Shown here: piece after piece, positions 16,289 to 25,436 of the stretch
How positions within the stretch are numbered: the stretch's first letter is position 1
Layout of the letters: every line of letters starts with the position of its first letter
NCBI RefSeq assembly: GCF_026020075.1
Contig: NZ_CP102772.1
Coordinates: forward strand, 3,801,001 to 3,865,000
Direction: 5' to 3'
DNA: 64,000 nucleotides
Origin: Bosea sp. NBC_00550
Lineage (GTDB): Bacteria > Pseudomonadota > Alphaproteobacteria > Rhizobiales > Beijerinckiaceae
The notes under the pieces: generated by a model
Seen by the model: only the letters and a program-made list of their open reading frames with translations
Database searches by the model: none
What the model was told of the DNA's origin: nothing
Translations under genes and position numbers: made by a program

Positions 16289-17193
16289 CGGTTCGGCCCC
16301 TCAATGCCCTGTTCCGCCGCACACGCCGTTGCCCTGCCGTCCTGCAGGACGAGCGGCCGCTCGTCATCGGTGAAGACGCGGACAGGCGTCGGCTTGCCGC
16401 TCTGCGCCTCGCTGAGGACGAAATGCCTGAGCACGCCGCCGAAAGCCTTCTCCAGGTTCTCCTGCGTGAAGGTCTCGACGGTCGGTCCGTAGGCGAGCAC
16501 GGTGCCCTTGATCAGGATGGTGCGGTCGCAGAACTCCGGCACGGAGCCGAGATTATGGGTCGAGACCAGCATGACGCGGCCTTCGTCGCGCAGTTCGCGC
16601 AGCAGCGTGATGATCTGATCCTCGGTGTTGACGTCGACGCCGGTGAAGGGTTCGTCGAGCAGGATGACGCGGCCGTCCTGCGCGAGAGCGCGGGCGAGAA
16701 AGACGCGCTTCTTCTGTCCGCCGGAGAGCTCGCCGATCTGGCGCTTGCGGAACTCGCCCATATTGACGCGGGCGAGCGCGACCGAGACGGCCGCGCGATC
16801 GACCGCGCGGGGGATGCGCATCATGCCCATATGGCCGTAGCGGCCCATCATAACGACGTCCTCGACCAGGACGGGGAAGTTCCAGTCGACCTCTTCCGCC
16901 TGCGGCACATAGGCGACGAGGTTCCGGCGCAGCGCTTCCGCGACCGAAAGGCCGAGCACGCGGATGTCGCCCTTCGCCAGCCGCACGAAGCCCATGATCG
17001 CCTTGAACAGCGTCGACTTGCCGGAGCCGTTGACCCCGACGAGGGCCGCGATCGTGCCCGTGGGGATCTGAAAGCTCGCATCCCGAAGCGCGGTATGACC
17101 ATTGCGATAGGTCACGGTCGCTTCCTTCACCGCAATGCCCGGCCCCGCATCCGAAGATGCGGGGTGGACCGGATTTCTGACGGGCGCGTTCAC
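16276..17193 (-). CDS. sitB: Manganese/iron ABC transporter ATPase SitB
   Basis: Cytoplasmic ATPase of 305 residues. Walker A (GVNGSGKST) is at 53-61, followed by a Q-loop '[12 protein letters not shown]', signature 'LSGGQKKR', Walker B 'RVILLDEPF' and an H-loop His in 'STHN'. The [10 protein letters not shown] stretch is typical of metal ABC importers of the Mn/Zn class. About 60 extra C-terminal residues follow the usual domain and include two cysteines. It overlaps sitA by 4 bases and sitC by 13. Confidence 0.94.
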   Translation of the reverse strand: MNAPVRNPVHPASSDAGPGIAVKEATVTYRNGHTALRDASFQIPTGTIAALVGVNGSGKSTLFKAIMGFVRLAKGDIRVLGLSVAEALRRNLVAYVPQAEEVDWNFPVLVEDVVMMGRYGHMGMMRIPRAVDRAAVSVALARVNMGEFRKRQIGELSGGQKKRVFLARALAQDGRVILLDEPFTGVDVNTEDQIITLLRELRDEGRVMLVSTHNLGSVPEFCDRTILIKGTVLAYGPTVETFTQENLEKAFGGVLRHFVLSEAQSGKPTPVRVFTDDERPLVLQDGRATACAAEQGIEGPNRWPA

Positions 17194-18098
17194 TGCGCGA
17201 GCCCCTTGGCGATAGTGTCCGACGTGACCCGGAGCAGATCGATATAGGTGGGCACGGCCCCGTCCGCCTCGGTCAGCGAGTCGACATAGAGCACGCCGCC
17301 ATATTTCGCCCCGGTCTCGCGCGCCACCTGCTCGGCGGGCGCCGAAGAGATCGTGCTTTCGGAAAAGACGACGGTGATCTTGTTCTTGCGCACCGCGTCG
17401 ATGACCTTGCGGACCTGCTGGGGCGTGCCCTGCTGATCGGCATTGATCGGCCAGAGATAGAGTTCCTTCTGGTCGAAATCGCGGGCGAGATAGGAGAACG
17501 CTCCCTCGCTCGATACCAGCCAGCGCTTCTGCTTGGGGACCTTGGCGAGCTCCGCCTTGATCGGGTCGACGATGGCCCTGATCTTCGCCTTGTACGCCTC
17601 GGCATTGGCCTTGTAGGTCTCGGCGTTCTTCGGATCATGCTTCGCGAAGGCCTGGCGGATATTGTCGACATAGATCAGTGCCGCGGTTGGCGACATCCAG
17701 GCATGCGGGTTCGGCTTGCCGGTGTACGGACCTTCGGCGATGCCCATCGGCTCGATACCCCGCGAGACCACGACACTCGGCACATTCTTGAGGTTCCGGA
17801 AGAATTTCTCGAACCAGAGTTCCAGATTGAGACCGTTCCACAGGATGAGCTGCGCGCCCTGGGCGCGCTGGATGTCGCCCGGCGTCGGCTGGTAGTTGTG
17901 AATCTCGGCGCCGGGCTTGGTGATCGACTCGACGACCGCCGCGTCGCCTGCCACGTTCCTTGCGATATCGGCGATCACCGTGAAGGTCGTGACGGCCTTG
18001 AGCTTTTCCTGGGCGGCCGCCGGCATGGTGCTCAGCGCGGCCGCCAGGCCGACCGCCATCAGTCCGGCCAGAACCGATCGTCGCGCATTAACCAGCAT
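17190..18098 (-). CDS. sitA: Periplasmic manganese/iron-binding protein SitA
   Basis: Cluster A-I metal-binding protein of 302 residues with a signal peptide ending near 'PAAAQ' at residue 30. The four metal ligands are in place: His67, His132, Glu198 and Asp273, with numbering very close to the Mn-binder PsaA. Glu at the third position and the lack of a His-rich loop favour Mn(II)/Fe(II) over Zn(II). It is the first gene of sitABCD. The upstream region holds TTGCAA repeats that may bind a Mur/Fur-type regulator. Confidence 0.93.
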   Translation of the reverse strand: MLVNARRSVLAGLMAVGLAAALSTMPAAAQEKLKAVTTFTVIADIARNVAGDAAVVESITKPGAEIHNYQPTPGDIQRAQGAQLILWNGLNLELWFEKFFRNLKNVPSVVVSRGIEPMGIAEGPYTGKPNPHAWMSPTAALIYVDNIRQAFAKHDPKNAETYKANAEAYKAKIRAIVDPIKAELAKVPKQKRWLVSSEGAFSYLARDFDQKELYLWPINADQQGTPQQVRKVIDAVRKNKITVVFSESTISSAPAEQVARETGAKYGGVLYVDSLTEADGAVPTYIDLLRVTSDTIAKGLAQ

Positions 18099-18121
18099 GA
18101 ACGCCTCTTATTGATAATGGG

Positions 18122-18183
18122 TTGCAAGAGCATTTCCTGTTACCGCGATATCCGACGACCTTGCAAGTGCGAGTTATTTGCAA
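18122..18183. promoter_or_regulatory. TTGCAA repeats upstream of sitA, possible metal-regulator site
   Basis: Three copies of the self-complementary hexamer TTGCAA occur at 18122-18127, 18161-18166 and 18178-18183, within 85 bases of the sitA start. In rhizobia sitA is repressed by Mur (a Fur-family Mn sensor) at AT-rich sites containing similar hexamers. Assignment here is inference from position and partial resemblance. Confidence 0.4.
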
Positions 18184-18669
18184 TTAAGCTCACAGCGTGT
18201 GCGGGGGCGGAGGCCAGCGCCTTTCGGCTTGGCGCGCGCGGGCTGTGCCGTATCCCCGACAATCCTGGAGGCCTCTCCTGATCGAAGCGATCTTTCGCGC
18301 AGCATGTACCAGGGCGCGTCGAGGTAGCTTCAAGGTCGTCGCGGGGACTGAAAGTAGTCGAACTTCACGTCGACACTTTCGACGGGCCTGCTGGAGTTCC
18401 GTCCCTTGTCTGGACACGATCGATCCAGAACGTCCGATACCGCGCAAATACCCAGGGCTGCCGTTGGCGCGCCCTGCGGCTTCCCCGGCAGAAGAATCGA
18501 CAGTCTCGGCGGGCGTCGGACACATCGCGGGGTGAGATCACGCGATTGCTCGAGCGAGTCGTCGTTGCCGCCAGACTTCGCTAGGGCATCATGAGTTCGT
18601 TTTCCGGGTCGAGCGCATCGCCTCGCCCCGCCCGCCGCCATGCGAGCTATGCGTCAGCCGGCTTCAACC
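18184..18669. other. Gap between sitA and the polyol dehydrogenase gene
   Basis: No gene is supported: open frames here are short, Arg/Ser-rich and lack ribosome binding sites. The stretch separates the divergent sitA and dehydrogenase genes. It is longer than usual for this genome and may include worn-out sequence, but nothing recognisable was found. Confidence 0.5.
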
Positions 18670-18703
18670 TTGACTGTAACCAATGTAAATATCTAAATAC
18701 ATT
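18670..18703 (+). promoter_or_regulatory. Promoter and inverted repeat for the dehydrogenase-xylulokinase operon
   Basis: TTGACT (18670-18675) is followed after 18 bases by TAAATA (18694-18699), a plausible -35/-10 pair in an AT-rich patch. AATGTA (18682-18687) and TACATT (18698-18703) form an inverted repeat spanning the -10 region, a likely operator. Its arms differ from the GAGCAT sites further down, so another regulator may act here. Confidence 0.55.
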
Positions 18704-18740
18704 TGTTGAGCGGGCTTGCGAAGCCGGAGCTTTATGCGGA

Positions 18741-19778
18741 ATGTCCCACGCCATTTTTCTACACGCCGCGGGCGACGCGCGCTTCGCCCCGTTTAATCTG
18801 CGCGAGGGCGCGCCCGGGGAAACGCTCCTCGATGTCGCCGCCGTCGGACTGTGTGGCAGCGATCTGCACTACTACAAGGACGGCGGCATCGGTTCTGCCG
18901 TGATTGCCGCGCCCTTCGTCCCCGGCCACGAGTTCAGCGGCTGGCTGACCGAGGATCTCCCGGAGTTGGGGCTAGCACGCGGCGAGCTGGTCGCAGTCGA
19001 CCCCAACCAGTCTTGTGGCCATTGCGAGCATTGTCGCGAGGGCCATCCCAATCTCTGCCCCGACGTCGTCTTCATCGGTGCGCCACCGCATGACGGCGCG
19101 ATGACGGAGCGCATCTGGGTGCCGAAATCGCAGATCGTCGCCGTCCCCCAGCATTTCACGCCCAGCGACGCCGTGATGCTCGAGCCGCTCGGCGTGGCGA
19201 TCCACGCCGTCGACCTCGCCAAACCGCGCCTGCTGGAACGCATCGCTCTGCTCGGCTGCGGGCCGATCGGCCTCCTGATCCTGCAAGTGCTCAGGGCGGC
19301 CGGCGCCGGCGAGATCCTGGTCTGCGATCCGCAGCCGCATCGACGCGCGCTGGCGCTCCAGCTCGGGGCGGACAAGGCCGGCGCGAGCGTGGCCGACATT
19401 GCGGAATGGACACGCGGAGAGGGACTGCCGCTCGTGATCGAGGCCACCAACGCGCCGGAGGGCTTTCGCGACGCCGTGCGCGCGGCGCGGATCGGCGGGC
19501 GCGTCGTGCTCGTCGGCATCCCGGATGGCGACAGCTATGTGGTGCCGGCGGCGGAGGCGCGCCGTCGCGGCCTCAGCCTGAAATTCTCCCGGCGGATGGG
19601 CCATGTCTACCCCAGGGCCATCGAACTCGTCGCGCGTGGCAAGGTCGATGTCGACGCCGTCGTCAGCCATCGCTTCGCATTGGCCGAAGGGCCGGAGGCT
19701 TTTCGCCGGCACGCCGCCAATGAGGGGGGCATGGTGAAGAGCCTGATCTATCCGCGCGGTTCCGTGAGCCGCGGCTGA
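18741..19778 (+). CDS. Zinc-dependent polyol (xylitol/sorbitol-type) dehydrogenase
   Basis: Medium-chain dehydrogenase of 345 residues that oxidises a polyol to a ketose using NAD(P). Catalytic zinc ligands are Cys38 in 'CGSDLHYY' and His63-Glu64 in 'GHE'. Structural zinc cysteines are 92, 95, 98 and 106. The Rossmann motif 'GCGPIG' is followed by Asp in 'VCDPQ', favouring NAD. ATG 18741 was chosen since upstream frame residues look non-coding. Its stop overlaps xylB by one base, so the natural product is probably xylulose, made from xylitol or arabitol. Confidence 0.9.
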   Translation: MSHAIFLHAAGDARFAPFNLREGAPGETLLDVAAVGLCGSDLHYYKDGGIGSAVIAAPFVPGHEFSGWLTEDLPELGLARGELVAVDPNQSCGHCEHCREGHPNLCPDVVFIGAPPHDGAMTERIWVPKSQIVAVPQHFTPSDAVMLEPLGVAIHAVDLAKPRLLERIALLGCGPIGLLILQVLRAAGAGEILVCDPQPHRRALALQLGADKAGASVADIAEWTRGEGLPLVIEATNAPEGFRDAVRAARIGGRVVLVGIPDGDSYVVPAAEARRRGLSLKFSRRMGHVYPRAIELVARGKVDVDAVVSHRFALAEGPEAFRRHAANEGGMVKSLIYPRGSVSRG

Positions 19779-21262
19779 TGAGTCCGCTGCCCAGCAGTGT
19801 CGGCAGCTTTATCGGCATCGATCTCGGCACCTCGTCGCTCAAGGCCATCCTGGTCGACGATCGTCAACGCCTGCTGGCCGCGGCGACGCGCGATCTCCAC
19901 GTCCACCGCCCCGAGCCGCTATGGGCGGAACAGGACCCCGCCGATTGGATCGAGGCTGCGCTGTCAGCGCTGCGGGAACTCAGGCAGATCGCCCCTGCCG
20001 CCTTTCGCGGCTGCCGGGGCATTGGCTTGTCCGGGCAGATGCACGGCGCCGTCCTTCTGGATCAGGCCGGCAGGCCGCTACGCCCCTGCATGCTCTGGAA
20101 CGACGGCCGCTCGGCCGCGGAATGCGCGGAAATCGAGACAGCCGAGCCGGCGTCCCGCGATATCACCGGCAACATCGCCATGCCCGGCTTCACGGCGCCG
20201 AAGCTCCTTTGGGTCCGCAGGCATGAGCCGGACATCTTTCGCCGGATTCAAAAAGTCCTGCTGCCGAAAGCCTATCTGCGCCTCGCACTGACGGGAGAGG
20301 CCGTCGAGGAGATGTCCGACGCGGCGGGAACACTCTGGCTCGATGTCGCCAGCCGGGACTGGTCGGATCGCATGCTCGCCGCCACCGGCCTCGACCGCAG
20401 CCACGTGCCCGGTCTCGTCGAGGGCTCGCAACCTGCCGGAAGGATGCAAGCGGAACTGAGTCGGGAACTCGGTTTCGACACCCCACCGCTTTTTGCCGGA
20501 GGCGCGGGCGACAACGCGGCCGGGGCCGTAGGCCTCGGCGCCATCGCGCCGGGAGCGAGCTTCCTGTCGCTCGGCACCTCCGGGGTATTATGGCGCACGA
20601 CCGGCCGCTTCGAGCCCCGGGCGGACAGCGCGGTTCATGCCTTCTGTTATGCCTTGCCGGGCCTCTGGCATCAGATGTCCGTTCACCTCTCCGCGGCTGC
20701 GAGCCTGAGCTGGTGGGCCCGCGTGACGGGCTGCGCGGAGACCGATCTGCTGGCGCCGCTCGGCGAACGGCTGGACGCTCCATCGCCCGCCCTGTTCACG
20801 CCTTATCTGTCGGGCGAGCGCACACCTCACAACGATCCCCGGATGCGGGGCGGTTTCGCCCGCCTTGGCCACGACACCGACCGGAACACCATGACCCAGG
20901 CCGTCATGGAGGGCGTCGCCTTTTCCTTCCGCGATGGCAAGGCGGCGTTGGAGAGTGCCGGCTCGCCGATCGGGGAAGCCATCGTCATCGGCGGCGGCTC
21001 CCGCTCCGATCTCTGGCTTTCCATTCTCGCCAATGTGTTGGACATGCCGCTGCATCGCCATGCAGCCGCCGAGACGGGCGCAGCCTTCGGCGCGGCGCGC
21101 CTCGCGCGCCTCGCCTGCACCGGCGAAGACCCGCGCGAGATCTGCCTGAAGCCGGAGGGCACGCCCGAGACTTTCCGTCCCGAGCCGGCACTCGTGGCAG
21201 CCTATGCGGCCCGCTATCCTGTCTGGCAGCGGGCCGCCGCCTTCAGCCGCGAACTGCAGTAG
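19778..21262 (+). CDS. xylB: Xylulokinase
   Basis: FGGY-family sugar kinase of 494 residues that phosphorylates D-xylulose to xylulose 5-phosphate for the pentose-phosphate pathway. The N-terminal phosphate loop 'GIDLGTSSLK' (13-22), 'GLSGQMHGAVLLD', 'LWNDGRS' and the ATP-side 'FLSLGTSGVLW' and 'IVIGGGSRSDLW' are intact. The catalytic Asp lies in 'AGGAGDNAAGAVG'. Translation is coupled to the dehydrogenase by the ATGA overlap. Other FGGY kinases cannot be excluded, but the QMHG and WNDGR motifs are those of xylulokinase. Confidence 0.92.
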   Translation: MSPLPSSVGSFIGIDLGTSSLKAILVDDRQRLLAAATRDLHVHRPEPLWAEQDPADWIEAALSALRELRQIAPAAFRGCRGIGLSGQMHGAVLLDQAGRPLRPCMLWNDGRSAAECAEIETAEPASRDITGNIAMPGFTAPKLLWVRRHEPDIFRRIQKVLLPKAYLRLALTGEAVEEMSDAAGTLWLDVASRDWSDRMLAATGLDRSHVPGLVEGSQPAGRMQAELSRELGFDTPPLFAGGAGDNAAGAVGLGAIAPGASFLSLGTSGVLWRTTGRFEPRADSAVHAFCYALPGLWHQMSVHLSAAASLSWWARVTGCAETDLLAPLGERLDAPSPALFTPYLSGERTPHNDPRMRGGFARLGHDTDRNTMTQAVMEGVAFSFRDGKAALESAGSPIGEAIVIGGGSRSDLWLSILANVLDMPLHRHAAAETGAAFGAARLARLACTGEDPREICLKPEGTPETFRPEPALVAAYAARYPVWQRAAAFSRELQ

Positions 21263-21278
21263 GTCCCGGCCTCGGCAT

Positions 21279-21319
21279 TTGACAGGAAATCGAGCGGATG
21301 CTCTTGATTTGAGCATCCG
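21279..21319 (+). promoter_or_regulatory. Promoter and GAGCAT operator for the HAD-SorC genes
   Basis: TTGACA (21279-21284) is a perfect -35 box; the -10 box is weak (CTTGAT, 21303-21308). CGGATGCTC (21295-21303) and GAGCATCCG (21311-21319) form a perfect 9-bp inverted repeat around 7 bases, covering the -10 region. The core ATGCTC-N7-GAGCAT recurs before the transporter operon at 23071-23089. It is a likely operator for the SorC regulator at 22019. It could also serve as a terminator for xylB, but no T-run follows. Confidence 0.6.
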
Positions 21320-21339
21320 TTCACGGTTGTCTATGTCTC

Positions 21340-22014
21340 ATGCATCCGCTTCCCCATTTCGACCTCATCATTCTCGATTGCGACGGCGTCCTCGTCGACA
21401 GCGAGACGATCAGCTGCCGCACCCTGGTCGACATTCTCTCTCCGCTGGATCCGGATTATGATCTCGAAGGGGTGATGCGGCGCTATCTCGGGCGTCCCGC
21501 GAGCGCCGTCATCGAGGACTATGAACGAATGACCGGCCGCCCGGCCCCGGAGAGCTTCAAGCGGGACTGGCGCGCGCGCCTCTTCTCCGCCTTCAGCGCT
21601 ACGCTGAAACCTGTCGAAGGCGTGCGCGAGGCTGTGGAGGCCTTCGACGCCGATTACTGCGTCGCCTCTTCCAGCGACGAGGAGCGCATCGAGCACTGCC
21701 TGCGCAAGGCCGAGCTATGGGACCTGTTCGAGGGACGGATCTTCAGCACCACGCGTGTCGCAAACGGCAAGCCGGCACCCGACCTGTTCCTGCTCGCGGC
21801 GCGAGAACGCGGCGTTGCTCCTGAGCGCTGCCTGGTGATCGAGGACAGCGTCAGCGGCGTGCTGGCGGCCAAGGCGGCCGGAATGGCCGCTTTCGGGCTG
21901 ACGGCGGGCAGCCATTTCGCCGTCCTGGATCAAAGACGCGCGCTGCTCGATGCAGGCGCCGACAGATTGCTCGGCTCATGGCGTGAGCTCGCCATCCCCG
22001 CAGCAGCCGGCTGA
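21340..22014 (+). CDS. HAD-family phosphatase (beta-phosphoglucomutase-like subfamily)
   Basis: A 224-residue HAD hydrolase. Motif I '[10 protein letters not shown]' gives nucleophile Asp13 and Asp15; motif II is Ser in 'CVASSSDEE'; motif III Lys in 'NGKPAPDLF'; motif IV 'VIEDSVSG' holds the metal Asp. The alpha-helical cap of the phosphoglycolate phosphatase/sugar-phosphatase group sits between motifs I and II. The context predicts a sugar- or polyol-phosphate substrate. It starts just after the GAGCAT palindrome and ends 4 bases before the SorC regulator. Confidence 0.88.
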   Translation: MHPLPHFDLIILDCDGVLVDSETISCRTLVDILSPLDPDYDLEGVMRRYLGRPASAVIEDYERMTGRPAPESFKRDWRARLFSAFSATLKPVEGVREAVEAFDADYCVASSSDEERIEHCLRKAELWDLFEGRIFSTTRVANGKPAPDLFLLAARERGVAPERCLVIEDSVSGVLAAKAAGMAAFGLTAGSHFAVLDQRRALLDAGADRLLGSWRELAIPAAAG

Positions 22015-22018
22015 ACCC

Positions 22019-22966
22019 ATGGCCGACAGCGACAACGCCCGCCTCGACGACGCTGCCCGCGCCGGCTGGCTCTATTACATTGCCGGCCGCACGCAGGACG
22101 ATATCGCCCAGATCCTGAACATCTCGCGCCCGGCCGCGCAGCGCCTCGTCTCGCTCTGCCGCAGCGAAGGGCTCATCAGCTTCCGGATGAACCATCCGAT
22201 TGCCGATTGCATGGAGCTTGCCGCGCGCCTGCGTGATCGTTTCGAGCTGCAGCATTGCGACATCGCCCCATCCGACGGATCGGGAGAAACGGCGGCCGCG
22301 GGCGTTGCCGCGCTCGGCGGCGTCTTGATCGAACGCTGGCTGCGCTCGCGCAAATCGCTGGTGATGGCGCTCGGCACGGGCCGCTCGATGCGGGCCAGCA
22401 TCGAGCGCGTCTCGCCGATGTCCTGCCCCCTGCACCGGCTCGTCTCGCTCGTCGGAACCATCTCCCCGGACGGCTCGGCAAGCCCGTTCGACACCTTGGT
22501 GAAGCTGGCCGAGATCACCAAGGCTCAGCATTTTCCGATGCCGCTGCCGCTCTACGTCTCGAGCCCAGAGGAACGGGCGCAGCTGATCGAGATCGAGTCG
22601 ATACGGCGCATCCGCGCCATCGCCGGCGAGGCCGACCTCTGGCTGATGGGCATCAGCCAGATCGGCGACGACGCCGTGCTCTACCGCGACGGCTTCATGA
22701 CGCGCAGCGAGCTGCTCGAACTCGTTCGCCTGGGCGGCGTCGGCGAGGTGACGGGCTGGGTCTTCGATGTCGAGGGCCGGATCATCGACGGCGGCACCAA
22801 CCGGCGCGTGACCAGCGTGCCGCCGGAGCCGGGGAGCGACCGGCTGCGCATCTGCATCGCCCAGGGCGCCGCGAAGGTGGCGCCTCTGCGCGCCGCCTTG
22901 AAGGGCCGAATCATCAACGGCCTGATCACCGACGAAGAAACCGCCCGCGCGCTTCTCGCCAACTGA
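22019..22966 (+). CDS. SorC-family sugar-responsive transcriptional regulator
   Basis: A 315-residue regulator: an N-terminal helix-turn-helix ('YYIAGRTQDDIAQILNISRP' then 'AAQRLVSLCRSEGLI') and a C-terminal sugar-binding domain of about 250 residues with 'VMALGTGRSM', 'LVSLVGTISPDG', 'ADLWLMGISQIG' and 'GWVFDVEGRIIDGG'. Effectors of the family are sugar or polyol phosphates. ATG 22019 follows the HAD stop by four bases. It most likely controls its own operon and the transporter, whose promoters share a GAGCAT inverted repeat. Confidence 0.9.
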   Translation: MADSDNARLDDAARAGWLYYIAGRTQDDIAQILNISRPAAQRLVSLCRSEGLISFRMNHPIADCMELAARLRDRFELQHCDIAPSDGSGETAAAGVAALGGVLIERWLRSRKSLVMALGTGRSMRASIERVSPMSCPLHRLVSLVGTISPDGSASPFDTLVKLAEITKAQHFPMPLPLYVSSPEERAQLIEIESIRRIRAIAGEADLWLMGISQIGDDAVLYRDGFMTRSELLELVRLGGVGEVTGWVFDVEGRIIDGGTNRRVTSVPPEPGSDRLRICIAQGAAKVAPLRAALKGRIINGLITDEETARALLAN

Positions 22967-23042
22967 TCCGCTCCGCGCCCGCAAGCCGCGCCTCCTCTTG
23001 AAAGCACCGACACGGCGCCTGTCATCCGTTCGTCACCGACGG

Positions 23043-23095
23043 TTGACATAAGAAGCCAGTGTGCGAGCATATGCTTCAAGCAAGAGCATATGCTC
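23043..23095 (+). promoter_or_regulatory. Promoter and tandem AGCATATGCT operator of the Ugp-like operon
   Basis: TTGACA at 23043-23048 is a consensus -35 box, with a -10 candidate GCATAT about 18 bases on. AGCATATGCT occurs at 23066-23075 and 23085-23094, each self-complementary. Between them ATGCTT-N7-GAGCAT (23071-23089) repeats the geometry of the 21295-21319 operator. The double site over the -10 region suggests repression by the SorC protein. Confidence 0.65.
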
Positions 23096-23121
23096 ATATA
23101 AATTCACGAGGGAGGTTTTGA

Positions 23122-24435
23122 ATGCGACCTTTATTTGGTGCGCTCGCCGGCGCCGGCGCATTGCTCCTGGCGGGGCTGTCCTCCGCCCAGGCTGCGACCG
23201 AGATCGAATTCTGGCATGCGATGAGCGGCGCGCTCGGCGACCGCGTCGACGAGCTGGTCAAGAAGTTCAACGACTCGCAGAAGGACTACGTGGTCAAGGC
23301 GATCGGCAAGGGCACCTATGACGAGGTCCTGAACGGCACGATCGCCGCCTACCGCGCCAAGCGCCAGCCAGAGATCGTGCAGTCGAACGAGCGCTCGTTC
23401 CTGACCATGGTCAATTCCGGCGCGATCGTCTCGACCAGCGAGCTGATGGCGCAGCAGGGCCATCCGGTCGACACCTCGAAATTCATTGCGCCGGTCGTCA
23501 GCTACTACGCCATCGACGGCAAGCTGCAGGCGATGCCGTTCAACTCCTCGACGCCGATCCTGTTCTACAACCGCGACCATTTCAAAGCCGCCGGCTTCGA
23601 CAAGCCCGGCGCGACCTGGCAGGAGCTCGAGCCCCAGCTCGATGCGATCAAAGCCAAGGGCGTCTCGAAATGCGCGATGGTGCTCCCCGGCGACTACGAG
23701 TGGAGCTTCCTCGAGAACTACAGCGCCGTGAACGACATCCCCTACGCCACCAAGCGCAACGGGATGGACGGTCTCGACACCAGCTTCGTCTTCAACAAGG
23801 GCAAGCTCGTCGGACAGGTCGAGCGGATGAAGCGGCTGATCACCTCCGGCGTGATGCAGATCGCCGGCCAGGGCATCATCCCGATCCAGCTCTTCACCTC
23901 GGGCGAATGCTCGACGATCATCGCCTCGACGGCCTCGCACGCCGCCGTCGTCGCCGCCGCGAAGTTCGACTGGAGCGCAGCCGAGCTGCCCTACGAGCAG
24001 GGCGTCACGCCCAAGAACAGCGTCATCGGCGGCGCTGCGCTATGGACCCTCAAGGGCCATACGCCGGAGAAGTACAAGGCGATCGCCGCCTTCTACGATT
24101 TCCTCGCACAGACCGACACACAGGTCTGGTGGCATCAGGCGACCGGCTACGTCCCCGTGACGACCGCCGCCTATGAGGCCGCCAAGGCGCAGGGCTACTA
24201 TGCCAAGAACCCGACGCGCGAGATCGCGGTGCTGCAGCTGATGCGCGGCACGCCGAGCGACAATTCGCTGGGCTTCCGCATCGGCAACAGCAACCAGATC
24301 AACGTCGCGATCATGGATGAGGTCTCGGCCGCCTTCCTCGGCCGCAAGCCGGCGCAACAGGCGCTCGATGACGCGGTCTCCCGTGGCAACGAAGCGCTGC
24401 GCCGCTACGAGCAGCTCAATGCGGGCAAGAAGTAA
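23122..24435 (+). CDS. ugpB: Ugp-type extracellular solute-binding protein
   Basis: Periplasmic binding protein of 437 residues with a signal peptide ending at 'SSAQA' near residue 24. 'EIEFWHAMSGALGDRVDELVKKFN' and the 'TYDEVLNGTIAAYRA' stretch match UgpB, which binds sn-glycerol 3-phosphate or glycerophosphodiesters. A GGGAGG site precedes ATG 23122. Two permeases and a phosphodiesterase follow, supporting phosphodiester uptake. Close relatives bind other sugars, so the exact ligand is open. Confidence 0.9.
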   Translation: MRPLFGALAGAGALLLAGLSSAQAATEIEFWHAMSGALGDRVDELVKKFNDSQKDYVVKAIGKGTYDEVLNGTIAAYRAKRQPEIVQSNERSFLTMVNSGAIVSTSELMAQQGHPVDTSKFIAPVVSYYAIDGKLQAMPFNSSTPILFYNRDHFKAAGFDKPGATWQELEPQLDAIKAKGVSKCAMVLPGDYEWSFLENYSAVNDIPYATKRNGMDGLDTSFVFNKGKLVGQVERMKRLITSGVMQIAGQGIIPIQLFTSGECSTIIASTASHAAVVAAAKFDWSAAELPYEQGVTPKNSVIGGAALWTLKGHTPEKYKAIAAFYDFLAQTDTQVWWHQATGYVPVTTAAYEAAKAQGYYAKNPTREIAVLQLMRGTPSDNSLGFRIGNSNQINVAIMDEVSAAFLGRKPAQQALDDAVSRGNEALRRYEQLNAGKK

Positions 24436-24472
24436 CGCGGCGGAACTCCCCGTGGTGGCCGGCGGCGGCGGA

Positions 24473-25426
24473 ATGGGCCTGCGCTGGCCGTTCCGGCGCC
24501 TTTCGGCAAAACCGGCCGATGACGGACGGGCGGAGAGCGGGCTGAAGCGGGCCCATTTCAAGGACTGGCGCCTGCCGTTCTGGCTGTTGGCACCGCAGCT
24601 CTTCGTCCTGCTGCTCTTCTTCTTCATCCCGTCGATCCGGGCGCTGATCCAGGCGTTCCAGCTCACCGACCCCTTCGGCGCCACGACGCAATGGGTCGGC
24701 TTCCAGAACTTCGAACGGCTGTTCCGCAGCGGCGTCTACTGGTCGTCGGTGCAGGTGACGGTGCTGTTCACCATCGCGCAGAACGTGCTGACGCTGTCGA
24801 CGGCGCTGCTGCTCGCCTTCGCCACGAACCACATCCTGCGCGGCCGAGGCGCGTACCGGACCGTGCTGCTGCTGCCCTATGCGATTGCGCCCGCCATCGC
24901 CGGCATCATGCTGGCCTTCCTGTTCAACCCGCGCGTCGGGCCGGTCGCCCATATGCTGCAGGGGCTTGGCTTAGACTGGGATCCCAACCGCAACTCGTCG
25001 CACGCGCTGGCGCTGATCGTCATGGCCGCATCGTGGAAGCACATCTGCTACAACTACATCTTCCTGGTTGCCGCACTGCTCTCCGTTCCGCACTCCATTC
25101 TGGAGTCCGCCTATCTGGACGGGGCCGGGCCGATCCAGCGCTTCCTGCGTATCTCGCTGCCGATGATCGCGCCGACCTTGTTCTTCCTCATCGTCATCAA
25201 CTTCGTCTACGGGCTGTTCGAAACCTTCGCCATCGTCGACGCGACGACCCGCGGCGGGCCTGCGGGCGCCACCTCGATCCTCGCCTACAAGGTCTATCAG
25301 GACGGCTTCGTCACGCTCGATCTCGGCTCCTCCGCCGCGCAATCCGTGGTGCTGATGGCGCTCGCGCTCTTCCTCACCTTCGCCCAGTTCCGCTTCATCG
25401 AGCGGCGCGTGAACTACAGCGTCTGA
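24473..25426 (+). CDS. ugpA: Ugp-type ABC transporter permease (first subunit)
   Basis: MalF-type inner-membrane permease of 317 residues with six core helices after a cytoplasmic N terminus. The EAA loop is 'ESAYLDGAGPIQRFLRISLPM'. It pairs with the UgpE-like subunit and receives substrate from UgpB. ATG 24473 is used; a GTG at 24452 has a better-placed ribosome site and would add seven residues, so the start is open. The stop lies 10 bases before the next gene. Confidence 0.88.
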   Translation: MGLRWPFRRLSAKPADDGRAESGLKRAHFKDWRLPFWLLAPQLFVLLLFFFIPSIRALIQAFQLTDPFGATTQWVGFQNFERLFRSGVYWSSVQVTVLFTIAQNVLTLSTALLLAFATNHILRGRGAYRTVLLLPYAIAPAIAGIMLAFLFNPRVGPVAHMLQGLGLDWDPNRNSSHALALIVMAASWKHICYNYIFLVAALLSVPHSILESAYLDGAGPIQRFLRISLPMIAPTLFFLIVINFVYGLFETFAIVDATTRGGPAGATSILAYKVYQDGFVTLDLGSSAAQSVVLMALALFLTFAQFRFIERRVNYSV

Positions 25427-25436
25427 GGGACCGGGC

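Noticed and set aside
18190..18525. Minus-strand 111-codon open frame in the sitA-dehydrogenase gap
   Set aside because: Arg/Ser/Pro-rich, no ribosome site, no similarity recognised, and an equal-length frame exists on the other strand.
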